From: UBA6107 sp034430175
GTDB lineage: Bacteria > Chloroflexota > Anaerolineae > Anaerolineales > Anaerolineaceae
Reading direction: 5' to 3'
NCBI GenBank assembly: GCA_034430175.1
Contig: DAOUFI010000015.1
Coordinates: 1 to 64,000, forward strand
Length of the DNA: 64,000 nt
Shown here: positions 6,770 to 15,640 of the stretch, piece after piece
How the letters are laid out: every line of letters starts with the position of its first letter
Position numbering within the stretch: position 1 is the first letter of the stretch
Made by a program: the position numbers and the translations under genes
Notes under the pieces: model-generated
What the model was told of the DNA's origin: nothing
The model's input: only the letters and a program-made list of their open reading frames with translations
The model's database searches: none

Positions 6770-8314
6770 TTATTGGTCAACCGGTTTGGTAAGGTCAAAC
6801 AGATAATAACCCTCACCCTTTTCACATGGATAATGATCGAAAAGATAATTATAGAGGTTCTTCTGCGACTTGAAATCATTAAGTAGAGTGACCAGGAAAT
6901 ATTTCTTGTCTGCCGTCTTCTTGGCGAAGGTTTTCTCGAAGGATTGCTCTTCATTCCCCGCCAGGGATTGCACGGTCATATCTCCCTTGGTCTCCCACAG
7001 AGTGGGTTGAACGAAACCCCAGAAGCTCAATCGATAGCCGTAATCATGCGTCAACGCCACGATAGGTGTTCCCTGGCCAATCTTCTCACCTAGCTGCTTC
7101 CAGTATTTCTCTTCGTAATGATAATCGTCAGCGAGGAGGACCGAGCGCGATTTGAACACGGTCAGGGCTGTGGAAAAAACCAAAACTACCGCGATTAAGA
7201 TACGCACAACCACCGTGGGCTTCAAGGATTCGATCTTCTCCATGAACATCGCAAAGAAGAGACCAAAACCCAGGGCGGTCATGGGGATGATCGGTAATTG
7301 ATAATAATTATGGGTATAGATGTGATAAGCAAAGACAAACCCTTGCAGCAGGTAACCGATCCACAGACAGGTGTAGAGGACCCGTCCTTCCTTCTTGATG
7401 AACAGGAAGAAAGCCAACACACCCATGATCAGGGGAATGTAATCAACCACCGATTTGGCCATCATGAACCAACTGAGATACCACTTCGGGTCGGAATACA
7501 ACGAGGGGAAAAAGCGCGATCCGAACAATGAACCAGAATTTCCTCCAACCGTCGCGCTCAAGACGTTGAAGAGCACCCCCGGGAGCAAGGAGATCAGTGC
7601 CATCAAATAAACACGCCAGTTGCGTAGTGCCTGTTTGAATCCTCCCATCAGCACAAACCCGATGAAGGGGATGCCAACAAAGAAAATGGCAGTGGCTTTG
7701 ACCAGGATGGCCAGTCCGGTGAAGATGGACGCCAACAGCGCGCTGCTGAGCGTGTCCTTCTCCTTCCAGCGGTACTGGAAGTACAACGCGGTGACCATCA
7801 ACGAGATCATCAGCGGGTCCGGTTGGATACTGCGCCCGGCAATGACGCCAAACGGCAGCAGTTCATAGAACGCCAGAGCGGCTATCGCTCCATTTGTTGA
7901 CATGAGCTTGCGCGCCAATAGAAAGAGTGGGATGCCCCCCAACACCCAAAACAGACTGGAATAGACCCGTGGAATTTCAAAATTCTCACCGCCCGCCACT
8001 GCGTAGGTTAGCGCGGTGAGATGTTCCATAATAGTCGGTTCAACCAAGACTTCATCTTTTCCCGCCTGAATACCAAAAGCTCGCTGCGTTTCTGGCAGCG
8101 CGTGTGTAGATGGAAGATCCATCTCGTAGTAATAACCGCGAGCTAAAATGAGCGAATGCAACTGGCGTGTAGCCGCGAAATCGAGCGGAGGATCGGAAAT
8201 ATCAATCAGTCGAGTGCCAAAACCGAGCAAGACGAAGAAGGCAACCAATAAAATACGCACCCACCGGGTATTCGGCAGGAACAGAACTCTTTCATCTTTC
8301 TGAATATCGCTCAT
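6770..8314 (-). CDS. GT39-like membrane glycosyltransferase (ArnT/PMT type)
   Basis: 514 aa with about ten or more predicted membrane helices and a short cytoplasmic N-terminus. The acidic pair of GT-C enzymes may be in the first extracytoplasmic loop (ISDPPLDFAATRQ). GRSIQPDPLMISLMV resembles the conserved loop before a later helix in ArnT-like proteins. The C-terminal about 120 residues form a soluble periplasmic domain. Such enzymes transfer a sugar from a polyprenyl-phosphate donor outside the membrane. It is flanked by two GT2 genes with gaps of 15 and 21 bp. Donor and acceptor unknown. Confidence 0.8.
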   Translation of the reverse strand: MSDIQKDERVLFLPNTRWVRILLVAFFVLLGFGTRLIDISDPPLDFAATRQLHSLILARGYYYEMDLPSTHALPETQRAFGIQAGKDEVLVEPTIMEHLTALTYAVAGGENFEIPRVYSSLFWVLGGIPLFLLARKLMSTNGAIAALAFYELLPFGVIAGRSIQPDPLMISLMVTALYFQYRWKEKDTLSSALLASIFTGLAILVKATAIFFVGIPFIGFVLMGGFKQALRNWRVYLMALISLLPGVLFNVLSATVGGNSGSLFGSRFFPSLYSDPKWYLSWFMMAKSVVDYIPLIMGVLAFFLFIKKEGRVLYTCLWIGYLLQGFVFAYHIYTHNYYQLPIIPMTALGFGLFFAMFMEKIESLKPTVVVRILIAVVLVFSTALTVFKSRSVLLADDYHYEEKYWKQLGEKIGQGTPIVALTHDYGYRLSFWGFVQPTLWETKGDMTVQSLAGNEEQSFEKTFAKKTADKKYFLVTLLNDFKSQKNLYNYLFDHYPCEKGEGYYLFDLTKPVDQ

Positions 8315-8335
8315 CGGTCACCTATGTTTCATTAT

Positions 8336-9277
8336 TTATCGTTCAATTTGGCTGCGCGCGCGTGCCTGGATACGGCGTTCCCGCAGTCTCTGCAGCCCGA
8401 GCGGCGCGAAAAGCGCGTATACCATACGATACCACTCCGGCAATATGATATCTGGCGCCAGTAAAAAGCCTCGCCAGTATGACCTGAATGAACGGCTGTA
8501 ATCACCAGCATCTAACAAGTAGAAGGCATTAATCCGCTCTGCTCCAGCCTGAATATTCGGTAGCAACCAGGCGACGTTCTCGGCATATTCAGGCGCGCTA
8601 CGCATCCATTCAACGATGTGGTAGGCTTCTTTACCAAATTTGGCTGCTTGTGCCAGGTTTTTACAATCCTCATGGTAATGCGCGCCTGCCCATAACTGGT
8701 GAACATATTTCATGCTTCCGTACAAACCCACCCGTAACCACAACTGGTGATCCAGCATGAACTGGTAGCTCAAGTCGAGGTACCCCGCGGCTTCAAGCGC
8801 TGCGCGGCGCATGAACACCGCCGGCTGCCCAATGATATGGAAAGTCATCAGATCAGCCAGGCTCCAATTATCATAACGCAGGTTGTTAAGGATGCGCCCA
8901 TCCTTATCCACCACCTGGACATCGCCAAATACGAAGGCTGCGTCTGGGTTGGCTTGCAACGCGGCCACTGCGGCGCTGATGGCACCCGGCTGGTAGTAAT
9001 CGTCCGAATTAACCCAAGCGATGAATTCTCCTTTCGCCCGGGCAAAACCTTTGTTGATACCGTCCGCCTGTCCTTTGTCTTTTTCCGAGACCCACCAGGC
9101 GAGTTTGCCCGCGTATTTTTTGATGATCTCCAAGCTGCCGTCTGTAGAACCGCCATCGGCAATAAGATACTCAATATTGGGATAATCCTGTTCGAGCACC
9201 GAGCGGATGGTCTGCTCAAGAAAACTTGCCTGGTTATAACTAGGGGTGACAATCGAAACCAGCGGCTGGGAGCTCAT
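8336..9277 (-). CDS. Family 2 glycosyltransferase
   Basis: 313 aa. GT-A domain with VSIVTPSYNQASFLEQTIRSV, DGGSTDGS, WVSEKDKGQADGINKGF and the metal motif VNSDD. LDHQLWLRV is the acceptor-side block. A C-terminal about 70-residue extension with basic residues (ERRIQARARS) may bind the membrane. The start codon overlaps the end of the DUF115-like gene upstream, so translation is coupled. Paralogous to the GT2 at 5984-6754. Confidence 0.88.
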   Translation of the reverse strand: MSSQPLVSIVTPSYNQASFLEQTIRSVLEQDYPNIEYLIADGGSTDGSLEIIKKYAGKLAWWVSEKDKGQADGINKGFARAKGEFIAWVNSDDYYQPGAISAAVAALQANPDAAFVFGDVQVVDKDGRILNNLRYDNWSLADLMTFHIIGQPAVFMRRAALEAAGYLDLSYQFMLDHQLWLRVGLYGSMKYVHQLWAGAHYHEDCKNLAQAAKFGKEAYHIVEWMRSAPEYAENVAWLLPNIQAGAERINAFYLLDAGDYSRSFRSYWRGFLLAPDIILPEWYRMVYALFAPLGLQRLRERRIQARARSQIER

Positions 9278-9278
9278 C

Positions 9279-10082
9279 CTAGAAAAGTCCCTCGTAATCC
9301 GCTTTAGGGAAAACGGTCAGCTTTCCACCCACGGTGGCGTCAATGATCTCACGTCCAGCTTTCTTATACGCTTCGCGTGCCATGGTATAGGCAATTTCGG
9401 AAGTTTCCAGGTCAGGCAATTGCCAGCGAAATCCTTTACCAAAGTAACCGGGGTTGAAATGGTTGGGGTCATCACCGCTTGAGACCACTGTGGTATTGGG
9501 TTTTCCCTGGGTGGCGAAGCTGTGATCCACCCCAATCAAAATCGCCTGCTTGAAACCAAGGTGGAAAGCTAATTGCATGGCCACGTAAGTGACTGTGGCA
9601 CCCTCCCACAGCCTGCCAGCAGCATTACCGTTGAAACAAGGCAACTCGTATGTGGTATAAAGGTAATGCAAGTTTTGCGCTGGCTGGATCCATTTGCGCC
9701 CGCGCCAGGAAACGAAGGTGGGAATGGGTAGCGCGCGGATATCTTCCGCGCATTGTTCGGTGACCAAATCATTGACCGTCAATAGCATCGAAGTCTTGAA
9801 ACCCAACTCAGGGAAAGCCAGGTAGAAACGATTCATTCCAATGGTGAACTCGTTCTGCAACTTGGTCAGGTCGGTATTGCGTAGACTGGGGCCATTGCCA
9901 ATGATAAAACAGCGCTCACCTTCATGGGTGTTACGCAAGGCTTTCAATTTTCTAATCGACTCAACCCGCCAAGGATGGAACTGGCTTTCTGGCCAGTGGG
10001 TAGCGATGATGGCAGAATCGCGCGCGGTACGCAGCGAGTTGGCAAGAGGGACGGGAAGGGAATGAATAAGTTTCGCGCGCAT
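9279..10082 (-). CDS. DUF115 / MptE-like protein
   Basis: 267 aa. FIIGNGPSLRNTDL near residue 45 followed by NRFYLAFPELGF, a TVNDLV segment, and later ILIGVDHSFATQG are the hallmarks of the 6-hydroxymethylpterin pyrophosphokinase MptE-like (DUF115) fold. In bacteria this domain occurs in Maf-type proteins that attach nonulosonic acids to flagellins and next to surface-glycan genes; it is related in fold to sialyltransferase-like enzymes. With nonulosonate genes in the same locus, a transfer or modification role is a fair inference. Coupled to genes on both sides. Confidence 0.7.
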   Translation of the reverse strand: MRAKLIHSLPVPLANSLRTARDSAIIATHWPESQFHPWRVESIRKLKALRNTHEGERCFIIGNGPSLRNTDLTKLQNEFTIGMNRFYLAFPELGFKTSMLLTVNDLVTEQCAEDIRALPIPTFVSWRGRKWIQPAQNLHYLYTTYELPCFNGNAAGRLWEGATVTYVAMQLAFHLGFKQAILIGVDHSFATQGKPNTTVVSSGDDPNHFNPGYFGKGFRWQLPDLETSEIAYTMAREAYKKAGREIIDATVGGKLTVFPKADYEGLF

Positions 10083-10085
10083 AGG

Positions 10086-10853
10086 TCACTCCGTACTCAG
10101 TCGGGCGGTGGCACCGCCGTCGACGACGAGCGCCTGCCCGGTCATGAATGAGGACTGATCATTATCCGCCAGGAAATAAATGGCGTGAGCAATCTCCTCG
10201 GGGGTACCAATACGACCATTGACCGTCTTTTTTGCCAGGTTGTCAAGGCGTTCGGTGACGGATGGGCCGCTCATGTGTTCGCGGTTCATACTGTCACGCA
10301 GCATGGGGGTATCGACCGCGCCAGGAAGCACCGCGTTGACTCGAATGTTATCAGGGGCGAATTCAATAGCCATGGCACGGGTCAACGCCAAAATACCGCC
10401 CTTGCTGGCAGCGTAGGCAGCGATACTGGCAGAGGTCTGCACCGCATGGACTGAGGAAACATTGACGATGGCCGCCTTCCCCGCCTTGACAAGCAATGGA
10501 TGGGCATAGCGCGCGCCAATAAAGGTTGGACGTAAATTGGTTGCAATGGTCTGATCCCATTCTTCCACGCTAGTATCGATGATGGGCTTGTGGATTTGTA
10601 CCGCGGCGTTGTTCACCACAACATGTAGCACCGATGTAAAAGCAGCCGCTTCTTGAAAGACCTCAACGATCTGCTCTGGGATCGAAACGTCTTTTTGGAT
10701 GAACAAACCGTCTTTCGGAAAACCCGGTCCAAATTCGTTGCGGTCCACGCCGATCACCTTCCATCCATTTTCAGCGAATAAACTGACCACTGCCCGGCCA
10801 ATCCCTCCGGCCGAACCGGTCACCAGTGCTACGCGTTTTTCTTGTGACATCAT
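10086..10853 (-). CDS. SDR-family oxidoreductase
   Basis: About 256 aa from the ATG pair at 10853/10850, which follows AGGA; a longer frame to 10955 overlaps the upstream gene and begins with a low-complexity basic stretch, so it is rejected. Classical SDR motifs: TGSAGGIG (NAD(P) binding), NNAAV, catalytic Ser in VSSVH, YAASKGG (Tyr and Lys), and the closing TGQALVVDGG. Reaction probably reversible oxidation of a hydroxyl on a sugar or hydroxy acid. It directly follows a D-2-hydroxyacid dehydrogenase gene, hinting at a paired two-step conversion. Confidence 0.85.
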   Translation of the reverse strand: MMSQEKRVALVTGSAGGIGRAVVSLFAENGWKVIGVDRNEFGPGFPKDGLFIQKDVSIPEQIVEVFQEAAAFTSVLHVVVNNAAVQIHKPIIDTSVEEWDQTIATNLRPTFIGARYAHPLLVKAGKAAIVNVSSVHAVQTSASIAAYAASKGGILALTRAMAIEFAPDNIRVNAVLPGAVDTPMLRDSMNREHMSGPSVTERLDNLAKKTVNGRIGTPEEIAHAIYFLADNDQSSFMTGQALVVDGGATARLSTE

Positions 10854-10861
10854 ATCCTCGT

Positions 10862-11833
10862 TTACTGTATTTTTGCCACTTGATCCAGGTCGTTTGCCGG
10901 GATCGCGAGACCGTCGAGCAGGTTTCGGATCGTGTTCCAATGAACGCGTTCCCATGCCTGTGGGCTTGAATTTGAATTATGCGCCGCTAACATCACGTTG
11001 TCCATCTTGAGCAACGGTGAATCCTTGGGTAATGGCTCAAACTCGAAAACGTCGAGGGCTGCGCCAGCAATCTGTCCAGTCTGCAACGCCACGATCAGTG
11101 CCTTCTCATCCACTACAGGACCACGTGAGGTGTTGATCAGGATGGCGTCTCTTTTCATCCAGGATAGCGTTTCCGAGTTCATCAAGTGACGGCTGGAAGG
11201 GTTGAGATCGGTGTTCATGCTCACGAAATCTGCCCGCTGCAGCAGGTCTTTGAGGCTGGTCATCTCCACCTTGTTCTCGATGAGAAAATCGGGGGCGATG
11301 GGTTGGATATCGTTACCAAGTATGGTCATACCAAAACCGCGCGCCCGCCGGATGACTGCCTTGCCCACGTTACCCACACCAACCACACCCAGGGTGCACT
11401 CAGAGAGCGAACGTCCGGCAAGCTTCTGCCAGATACCGTCTTTCATCGCGCGATCCATCCAGGGCAGACGGCGAGCAAACGCCAGCATGTAGCCCATTAC
11501 CGAATCGGAAACCGGCAAGGTAAAGGCATTGGGTGTGTTCTTAAGGGCAATCCCAAGTTCCTGGCAGGCGTCCTTATCGATGGAGTCGATCCCCGTTCCC
11601 CACTTTGAAATCACTTTAAGGCGTGGTAGACAACCCTCAAGTACACGGCGAGAATAACGGTCATCGCCGCAGATAGCTCCGTCAAATTGACCCGCGTATT
11701 TTAAAATATCTTCTTCTTCAAGCCGTTCTTCTACATGCGGTGTGATCAATTCAATACCATAGTGAGAAAAGATCGGCCGAAACCGATCAATCGTGGGCAG
11801 CATGTACGGCGCGGACATCAAGACTGAAATCAT
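10862..11833 (-). CDS. D-isomer-specific 2-hydroxyacid dehydrogenase
   Basis: 323 aa, usual length. Substrate-binding half with KWGTGIDSID, then the Rossmann domain with LGVVGVGNVGKAV (about residues 146-158). Catalytic Arg in NTSRGPVVDE, Glu in DVFEFEPLP and His in AAHNSNSS are all present. The family includes phosphoglycerate dehydrogenase and glyoxylate/hydroxypyruvate reductases; no ACT or other regulatory tail is present, so SerA is less likely. Placement inside a polysaccharide operon is unusual and suggests it makes or consumes a small acid substituent. GGTGA precedes the ATG. Confidence 0.85.
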   Translation of the reverse strand: MISVLMSAPYMLPTIDRFRPIFSHYGIELITPHVEERLEEEDILKYAGQFDGAICGDDRYSRRVLEGCLPRLKVISKWGTGIDSIDKDACQELGIALKNTPNAFTLPVSDSVMGYMLAFARRLPWMDRAMKDGIWQKLAGRSLSECTLGVVGVGNVGKAVIRRARGFGMTILGNDIQPIAPDFLIENKVEMTSLKDLLQRADFVSMNTDLNPSSRHLMNSETLSWMKRDAILINTSRGPVVDEKALIVALQTGQIAGAALDVFEFEPLPKDSPLLKMDNVMLAAHNSNSSPQAWERVHWNTIRNLLDGLAIPANDLDQVAKIQ

Positions 11834-11893
11834 TTTTCACCTTTCGATTATTGAATCGAATGAAATAATTATAAAGCAATTTCAAGGGCTGAA

Positions 11894-13960
11894 TTACTGG
11901 TTGGGCTCATACAGATAGAGGTTGAAATCATCCTTGCCACGGATCACACCGATATCGATCAAACGTCCGGGAAGAAATTCATGATAAGGATCAGATGAAA
12001 GCAAGATGTAGGAATTACCATAAACATAATTCAAGGGGATCGCGTCCAGAAACGCTCTGGCGGCACCAGATTGCAAAGCCTGGAAATATTGCACGCTGTT
12101 TATTAACCCATCCAGGTTTACCACCGTACGGTCGTGAATGAAATATCCGACAAAACCGCCACCGGTCATGCCGATATTTGAACCAGGCTCAGTTAGCCGT
12201 TCGACCTCTTCTACTTCAGCCAGGTATGCGTATTCATCCTTCTTGCTGACCTGAGAGGGATAAGTGGATTTAATGTAATCGAGATGCTTCGCACCAAGGA
12301 TGGCAACCGCCAGCACAGCGATCGTTACCGTCCAGGCAAATTTGGGTTTAAATCCATCCAGCCAGGCAAAGAAAGGATCTAGAATAACTGCAGCTAGCAA
12401 GATGAGTGTCATCATCTGACACACCCAATACCACGAACGCATTGCCTGATATCCCACGGTATTGTAATAGGCAATTTGAAAGAGACTCCCAAGCAACAAT
12501 GCTGGCAACATCAATCGCACAGATTTTTTTCCAGCCTGTTTGCCATGAGAATTGAGAATCGCGAAAACCGCGCAGATCAATAAAAGGAATAAACCAAGAA
12601 AAAGTACAGAGTGTATGATGACTGATTCATTCTTTACCAAAGCAAGGATGGATTCAGCCACTGAATCCAATTTAGACGTGACCAGCGACCAGGGGCTGTC
12701 GCTGCTACGTGGGCTGAGTCCGAGCAGGGTCATCAATGTACTTTGGCGAACGTAGGGCGTATTAGGTAACGTGCTCCACCAAACTTTTACCCGTCCGCTC
12801 ACTGGCGAGAAGGTACCGAAGATCAATTTATTGAAAGTGACATAGATTCCCATCAATATCGCGATCGGAGTGGCAAATCCAGCTCCGCGAAGCAACGCGG
12901 CTTTCCAGTTCTCCTTCACCCACTTGCTAAATTGTTTGAAAGGTAGAATGTTAATTTCGCCAGTCTTACGAACAACCAGGCGCGCACAGAAGATCAAAGA
13001 ACTACAAATTGCTGCATCGAGAGCCAACAGGGAACGCGAGAACATGGGGAATAAACCGATCAGGCGTAAAAGTGCCATGATCGCATACATTACAAGAAAA
13101 TTGATCCCGGTAGCAATTAGCTGAAACACAAGTTTTTGCCAGGGTTTACGGTCTGAAAAACCCCGATACATCCCGCAAAAATAATACACAATTGGCTTGA
13201 CCAAAACCGCGATTCCGAGGGAAGGATAAATTGAATAGGCATTGACCTGAACATTGTTCAGTCCAAACCGCAGCACCCAACTGGCCAACATCGAAAAGCA
13301 AATCACCGCCAGGTCAAAAATGTACTGCCGGGGAATACGCGTCACTTTGAACATAAGAAAAAAGCCAACCACAGCCACGATGAAGACGTTATCCAGCCTG
13401 GCAAAAATGGTCAGCGCTCCAATCAGCCCCGCTACGGTCATCTGTTTGAAGGTGACCTTTTCCGCGAACAACAGACGCTCAGCCATGGATACCAGAAGTA
13501 TTAAGAAGAAAGCACTGATGGCTGATTCCATGCCGTGTTCAGTGACTGTGGAGTAGATCGTGGGAAGCAACGCCCATAAGAACGCCCCTACCGCCGCCGC
13601 TGCGGGATGGAGGTGACGCGCCAACAAACGGTACATCACCAGCGCTGTGGCAGCATTGAACAATCCGCTAATGATTACCAACACCCTGAGAGGCAGGATC
13701 AGATCAAAATGAGCCAGCCAAAACACGCAAAGGCAAACCACCATCCATAGGGGGTGAAAACCATTGGATAAATTGATACCGTCGAATGAAAACCCGTGAC
13801 CAGAAAGGAAATTTACAGCTACTTTGTAATAGAAAAAGGCGTCGTCTGTGTTATACCAATTGAGCATCGAGTTGGCAGGGGTTAGCGCGACGTAAACGCT
13901 GCCGGCCAACGCTGACAGAACCAGGACCACTTGTATGACGATCGTCCATTTCTTTGGCAT
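11894..13960 (-). CDS. Large GT-C-type membrane protein (paralogue of 41120-43183)
   Basis: 688 aa with about 13 predicted membrane helices. An N-terminal acidic loop with LTPANSMLNWYNTDDAFFYY is followed by GHGFSFDG..LSNGFHPLW, the kind of first-loop Asp pair and His/Pro motif seen in GT-C glycosyltransferases. The C-terminal soluble region holds GMTGGGFVGYFI..R.VVNLDGLINS. The gene at 41120 shares all these blocks and nearly the same length, so the two are paralogues. Probably transfers a lipid-linked sugar on the outer face of the membrane. The family is otherwise unnamed to me. It overlaps nothing but lies 2 bp from the NeuA-like gene upstream. Confidence 0.75.
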   Translation of the reverse strand: MPKKWTIVIQVVLVLSALAGSVYVALTPANSMLNWYNTDDAFFYYKVAVNFLSGHGFSFDGINLSNGFHPLWMVVCLCVFWLAHFDLILPLRVLVIISGLFNAATALVMYRLLARHLHPAAAAVGAFLWALLPTIYSTVTEHGMESAISAFFLILLVSMAERLLFAEKVTFKQMTVAGLIGALTIFARLDNVFIVAVVGFFLMFKVTRIPRQYIFDLAVICFSMLASWVLRFGLNNVQVNAYSIYPSLGIAVLVKPIVYYFCGMYRGFSDRKPWQKLVFQLIATGINFLVMYAIMALLRLIGLFPMFSRSLLALDAAICSSLIFCARLVVRKTGEINILPFKQFSKWVKENWKAALLRGAGFATPIAILMGIYVTFNKLIFGTFSPVSGRVKVWWSTLPNTPYVRQSTLMTLLGLSPRSSDSPWSLVTSKLDSVAESILALVKNESVIIHSVLFLGLFLLLICAVFAILNSHGKQAGKKSVRLMLPALLLGSLFQIAYYNTVGYQAMRSWYWVCQMMTLILLAAVILDPFFAWLDGFKPKFAWTVTIAVLAVAILGAKHLDYIKSTYPSQVSKKDEYAYLAEVEEVERLTEPGSNIGMTGGGFVGYFIHDRTVVNLDGLINSVQYFQALQSGAARAFLDAIPLNYVYGNSYILLSSDPYHEFLPGRLIDIGVIRGKDDFNLYLYEPNQ

Positions 13961-13962
13961 GG

Positions 13963-14652
13963 TTACTTGGCTTTATGGGCAGTCTTCCTTGCCTCGATCA
14001 GCAACTCGACCAGGCGGAAATCGATCTCTTCATCGATATCCCAGGCTTCATCCCGGTCGATCTCGAAAAGATACGGCCGGTCTCCCAGACGGTTGCGTTT
14101 ATTAGCCAGAATACCCGCGGTGAACAGATACATGCAGGAATTCTCCTCGTAGACTGGTGGAAGGTCCTGGGTTTGAAGCAAGATGTTTGGATTGTGATTG
14201 ATAGCGCGACCCAATCCGTCCCACAGACGTGATTGCAACCGGGTGACAGCAAAAAGAGAGTCATATGCAGGATAAAGTCTGGTCAACGTTTGGATCGCTC
14301 TGGAGAAAGTCTCTGGCTTGACCAGCGGATTGGTGCTGTGAGTTTGCAGATAAAGGTCCGAGGGGAATTGTGAGACGTCGTACATCAAGATTTCATTCAT
14401 CGGTATGGTATCAGCGCGCAAGGATTCTGGACGATCTAACACTTTTACTTGAGGAAAATTTTCGTGGATTCCCTGTATGACCTCAGGACTATCGGTATCC
14501 ACCACCAACTGTGTGATCTCTTTTACTTGCTGTAGGGTGGAAATGATGTGTTGGTAAAGTGGGCGGCCATCGAGCAGGCGGTAATTCTTTCCGGGAACCC
14601 GTTGTGAATGGTGCCGCATGGGCACGAGCGCCGTGACTGTCTTGAAATCCAT
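13963..14652 (-). CDS. NeuA-like CMP-nonulosonate cytidylyltransferase
   Basis: 229 aa from ATG 14652, which has GAGGAGG five nt upstream; an upstream in-frame extension overlaps the preceding gene and is not used. N-terminal ALVPMRHHSQRVPGKN is a divergent form of the CTP-binding PARGGS.R.PGKN block. DTDSPEV, LQTHSTNPLV (the Q.tsP block) and the closing WDIDEEIDFRLVE (metal-binding Asp pair) complete the pattern. Activates a sialic-acid-like sugar with CTP. A second enzyme of the same type, fused to a HAD domain, is encoded at 19223, so the locus may make two different CMP-sugars. Confidence 0.8.
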   Translation of the reverse strand: MDFKTVTALVPMRHHSQRVPGKNYRLLDGRPLYQHIISTLQQVKEITQLVVDTDSPEVIQGIHENFPQVKVLDRPESLRADTIPMNEILMYDVSQFPSDLYLQTHSTNPLVKPETFSRAIQTLTRLYPAYDSLFAVTRLQSRLWDGLGRAINHNPNILLQTQDLPPVYEENSCMYLFTAGILANKRNRLGDRPYLFEIDRDEAWDIDEEIDFRLVELLIEARKTAHKAK

Positions 14653-14662
14653 TTCGCCTCCT

Positions 14663-15640
14663 CTACTTTTTCCCATCCATTGTATCATTCCGTTCAAGTA
14701 ATTCGTGGTACCTGATCGGTTCCACCTGGCGTTCAGAAACCTGGACGACTCGTTCATGTGGATAATAGAATGCCTGCTTCAATTGCCAGGTGAGCGGACC
14801 GGATTGTTTGTATCCCTGATAGGTTCCGCTAAACTGGTACCAGCGAAAGCGTACAATATTCCAGAAATCGCGTCCCAGACGGTGTTGCCGTCCGGATTCG
14901 CGCCAATCGTTGAAAATATTCTGAAAGAATAGGCGATACAGATCTCGACGGGAGAAGTTCTCATGCGGATAGATTTGTTTGAACGCCATTCCTTCACGCC
15001 GGTAACGATTGAAGATGCCATCCAGCGACTCATTGTGAACGTGGATGACTTCCGCCTCGGCAACATAGCTGATACCGAAACCATTTTCCTGAACCCACTT
15101 GCCAAAAGCCAGGTCTTCAAGCCCGGGCAGTGCTTCGTCATAAGGGTGTTGTTCCCACAGGCTGCGGCGGATCGCAGCGTTGGCATTGTTGCAAAAAGGG
15201 GTGGCCTGACGGCGTACCGAGCGGTCTGGGAACCACTGGTGAAAAATCTGATGTTCGGCGAATTGGGTGGTATCGCAACCGCGTTGTTTTCCGAAGGTCA
15301 GTCCGATGGTTTCATCAGCGAAAGGCTCGATTAACGATGCTAACCAGTCGGGGTATACTGGGTAAACATGCGCCGAAGCCATCACCACTATATCGGCTTT
15401 TGCCTGAGCGATGCCCATATTGAGCGAACGGCCAAAGGTAAACTCATCCGGACGGATGTTCACGATTTCTACCGGAAATTGTTTGGCTCGGGCTATCGTA
15501 CGATCCGTAGAACCAGAATCGACCAGGATGATCTGCACATCCTTCACCGTCTGCGCGGTGATACCAGCCAACAGCTTTTCAATGTGCGCTTCCTCGTTAT
15601 ACGCCCGGATGATGATGGAACAAACTGGTTTCTGGCTCAT
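14663..15640 (-). CDS. Family 2 glycosyltransferase with altered metal motif
   Basis: 325 aa. N-terminal CSIIIRAYNEEAHIEKLLAGI and DSGSTDRT are typical GT2. Where most members have DxD, this one reads VVMASAHVYPVY, i.e. Ser-Ala-His. LEDLAFGKWVQ carries the ED acceptor motif. Similar SAH variants exist in some GT2 enzymes (recalled, not checked), so it may still be active. The C-terminal about 100 residues are aromatic and basic (FWNIVRFRWYQFSGTYQGYKQ). The start overlaps the upstream capsule-type gene by 4 bp. Confidence 0.82.
   Translation of the reverse strand: MSQKPVCSIIIRAYNEEAHIEKLLAGITAQTVKDVQIILVDSGSTDRTIARAKQFPVEIVNIRPDEFTFGRSLNMGIAQAKADIVVMASAHVYPVYPDWLASLIEPFADETIGLTFGKQRGCDTTQFAEHQIFHQWFPDRSVRRQATPFCNNANAAIRRSLWEQHPYDEALPGLEDLAFGKWVQENGFGISYVAEAEVIHVHNESLDGIFNRYRREGMAFKQIYPHENFSRRDLYRLFFQNIFNDWRESGRQHRLGRDFWNIVRFRWYQFSGTYQGYKQSGPLTWQLKQAFYYPHERVVQVSERQVEPIRYHELLERNDTMDGKK

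Noticed and set aside
8747..9307. 186-codon plus-strand frame opposite a GT2 gene
   Set aside because: Shadow of a gene with clear GT2 motifs.
10854..10955. N-terminal extension of the SDR gene at 10086
   Set aside because: It overlaps the upstream dehydrogenase by 94 bases and encodes a basic low-complexity segment unlike SDR starts; AGGA precedes the ATG pair at 10853/10850.
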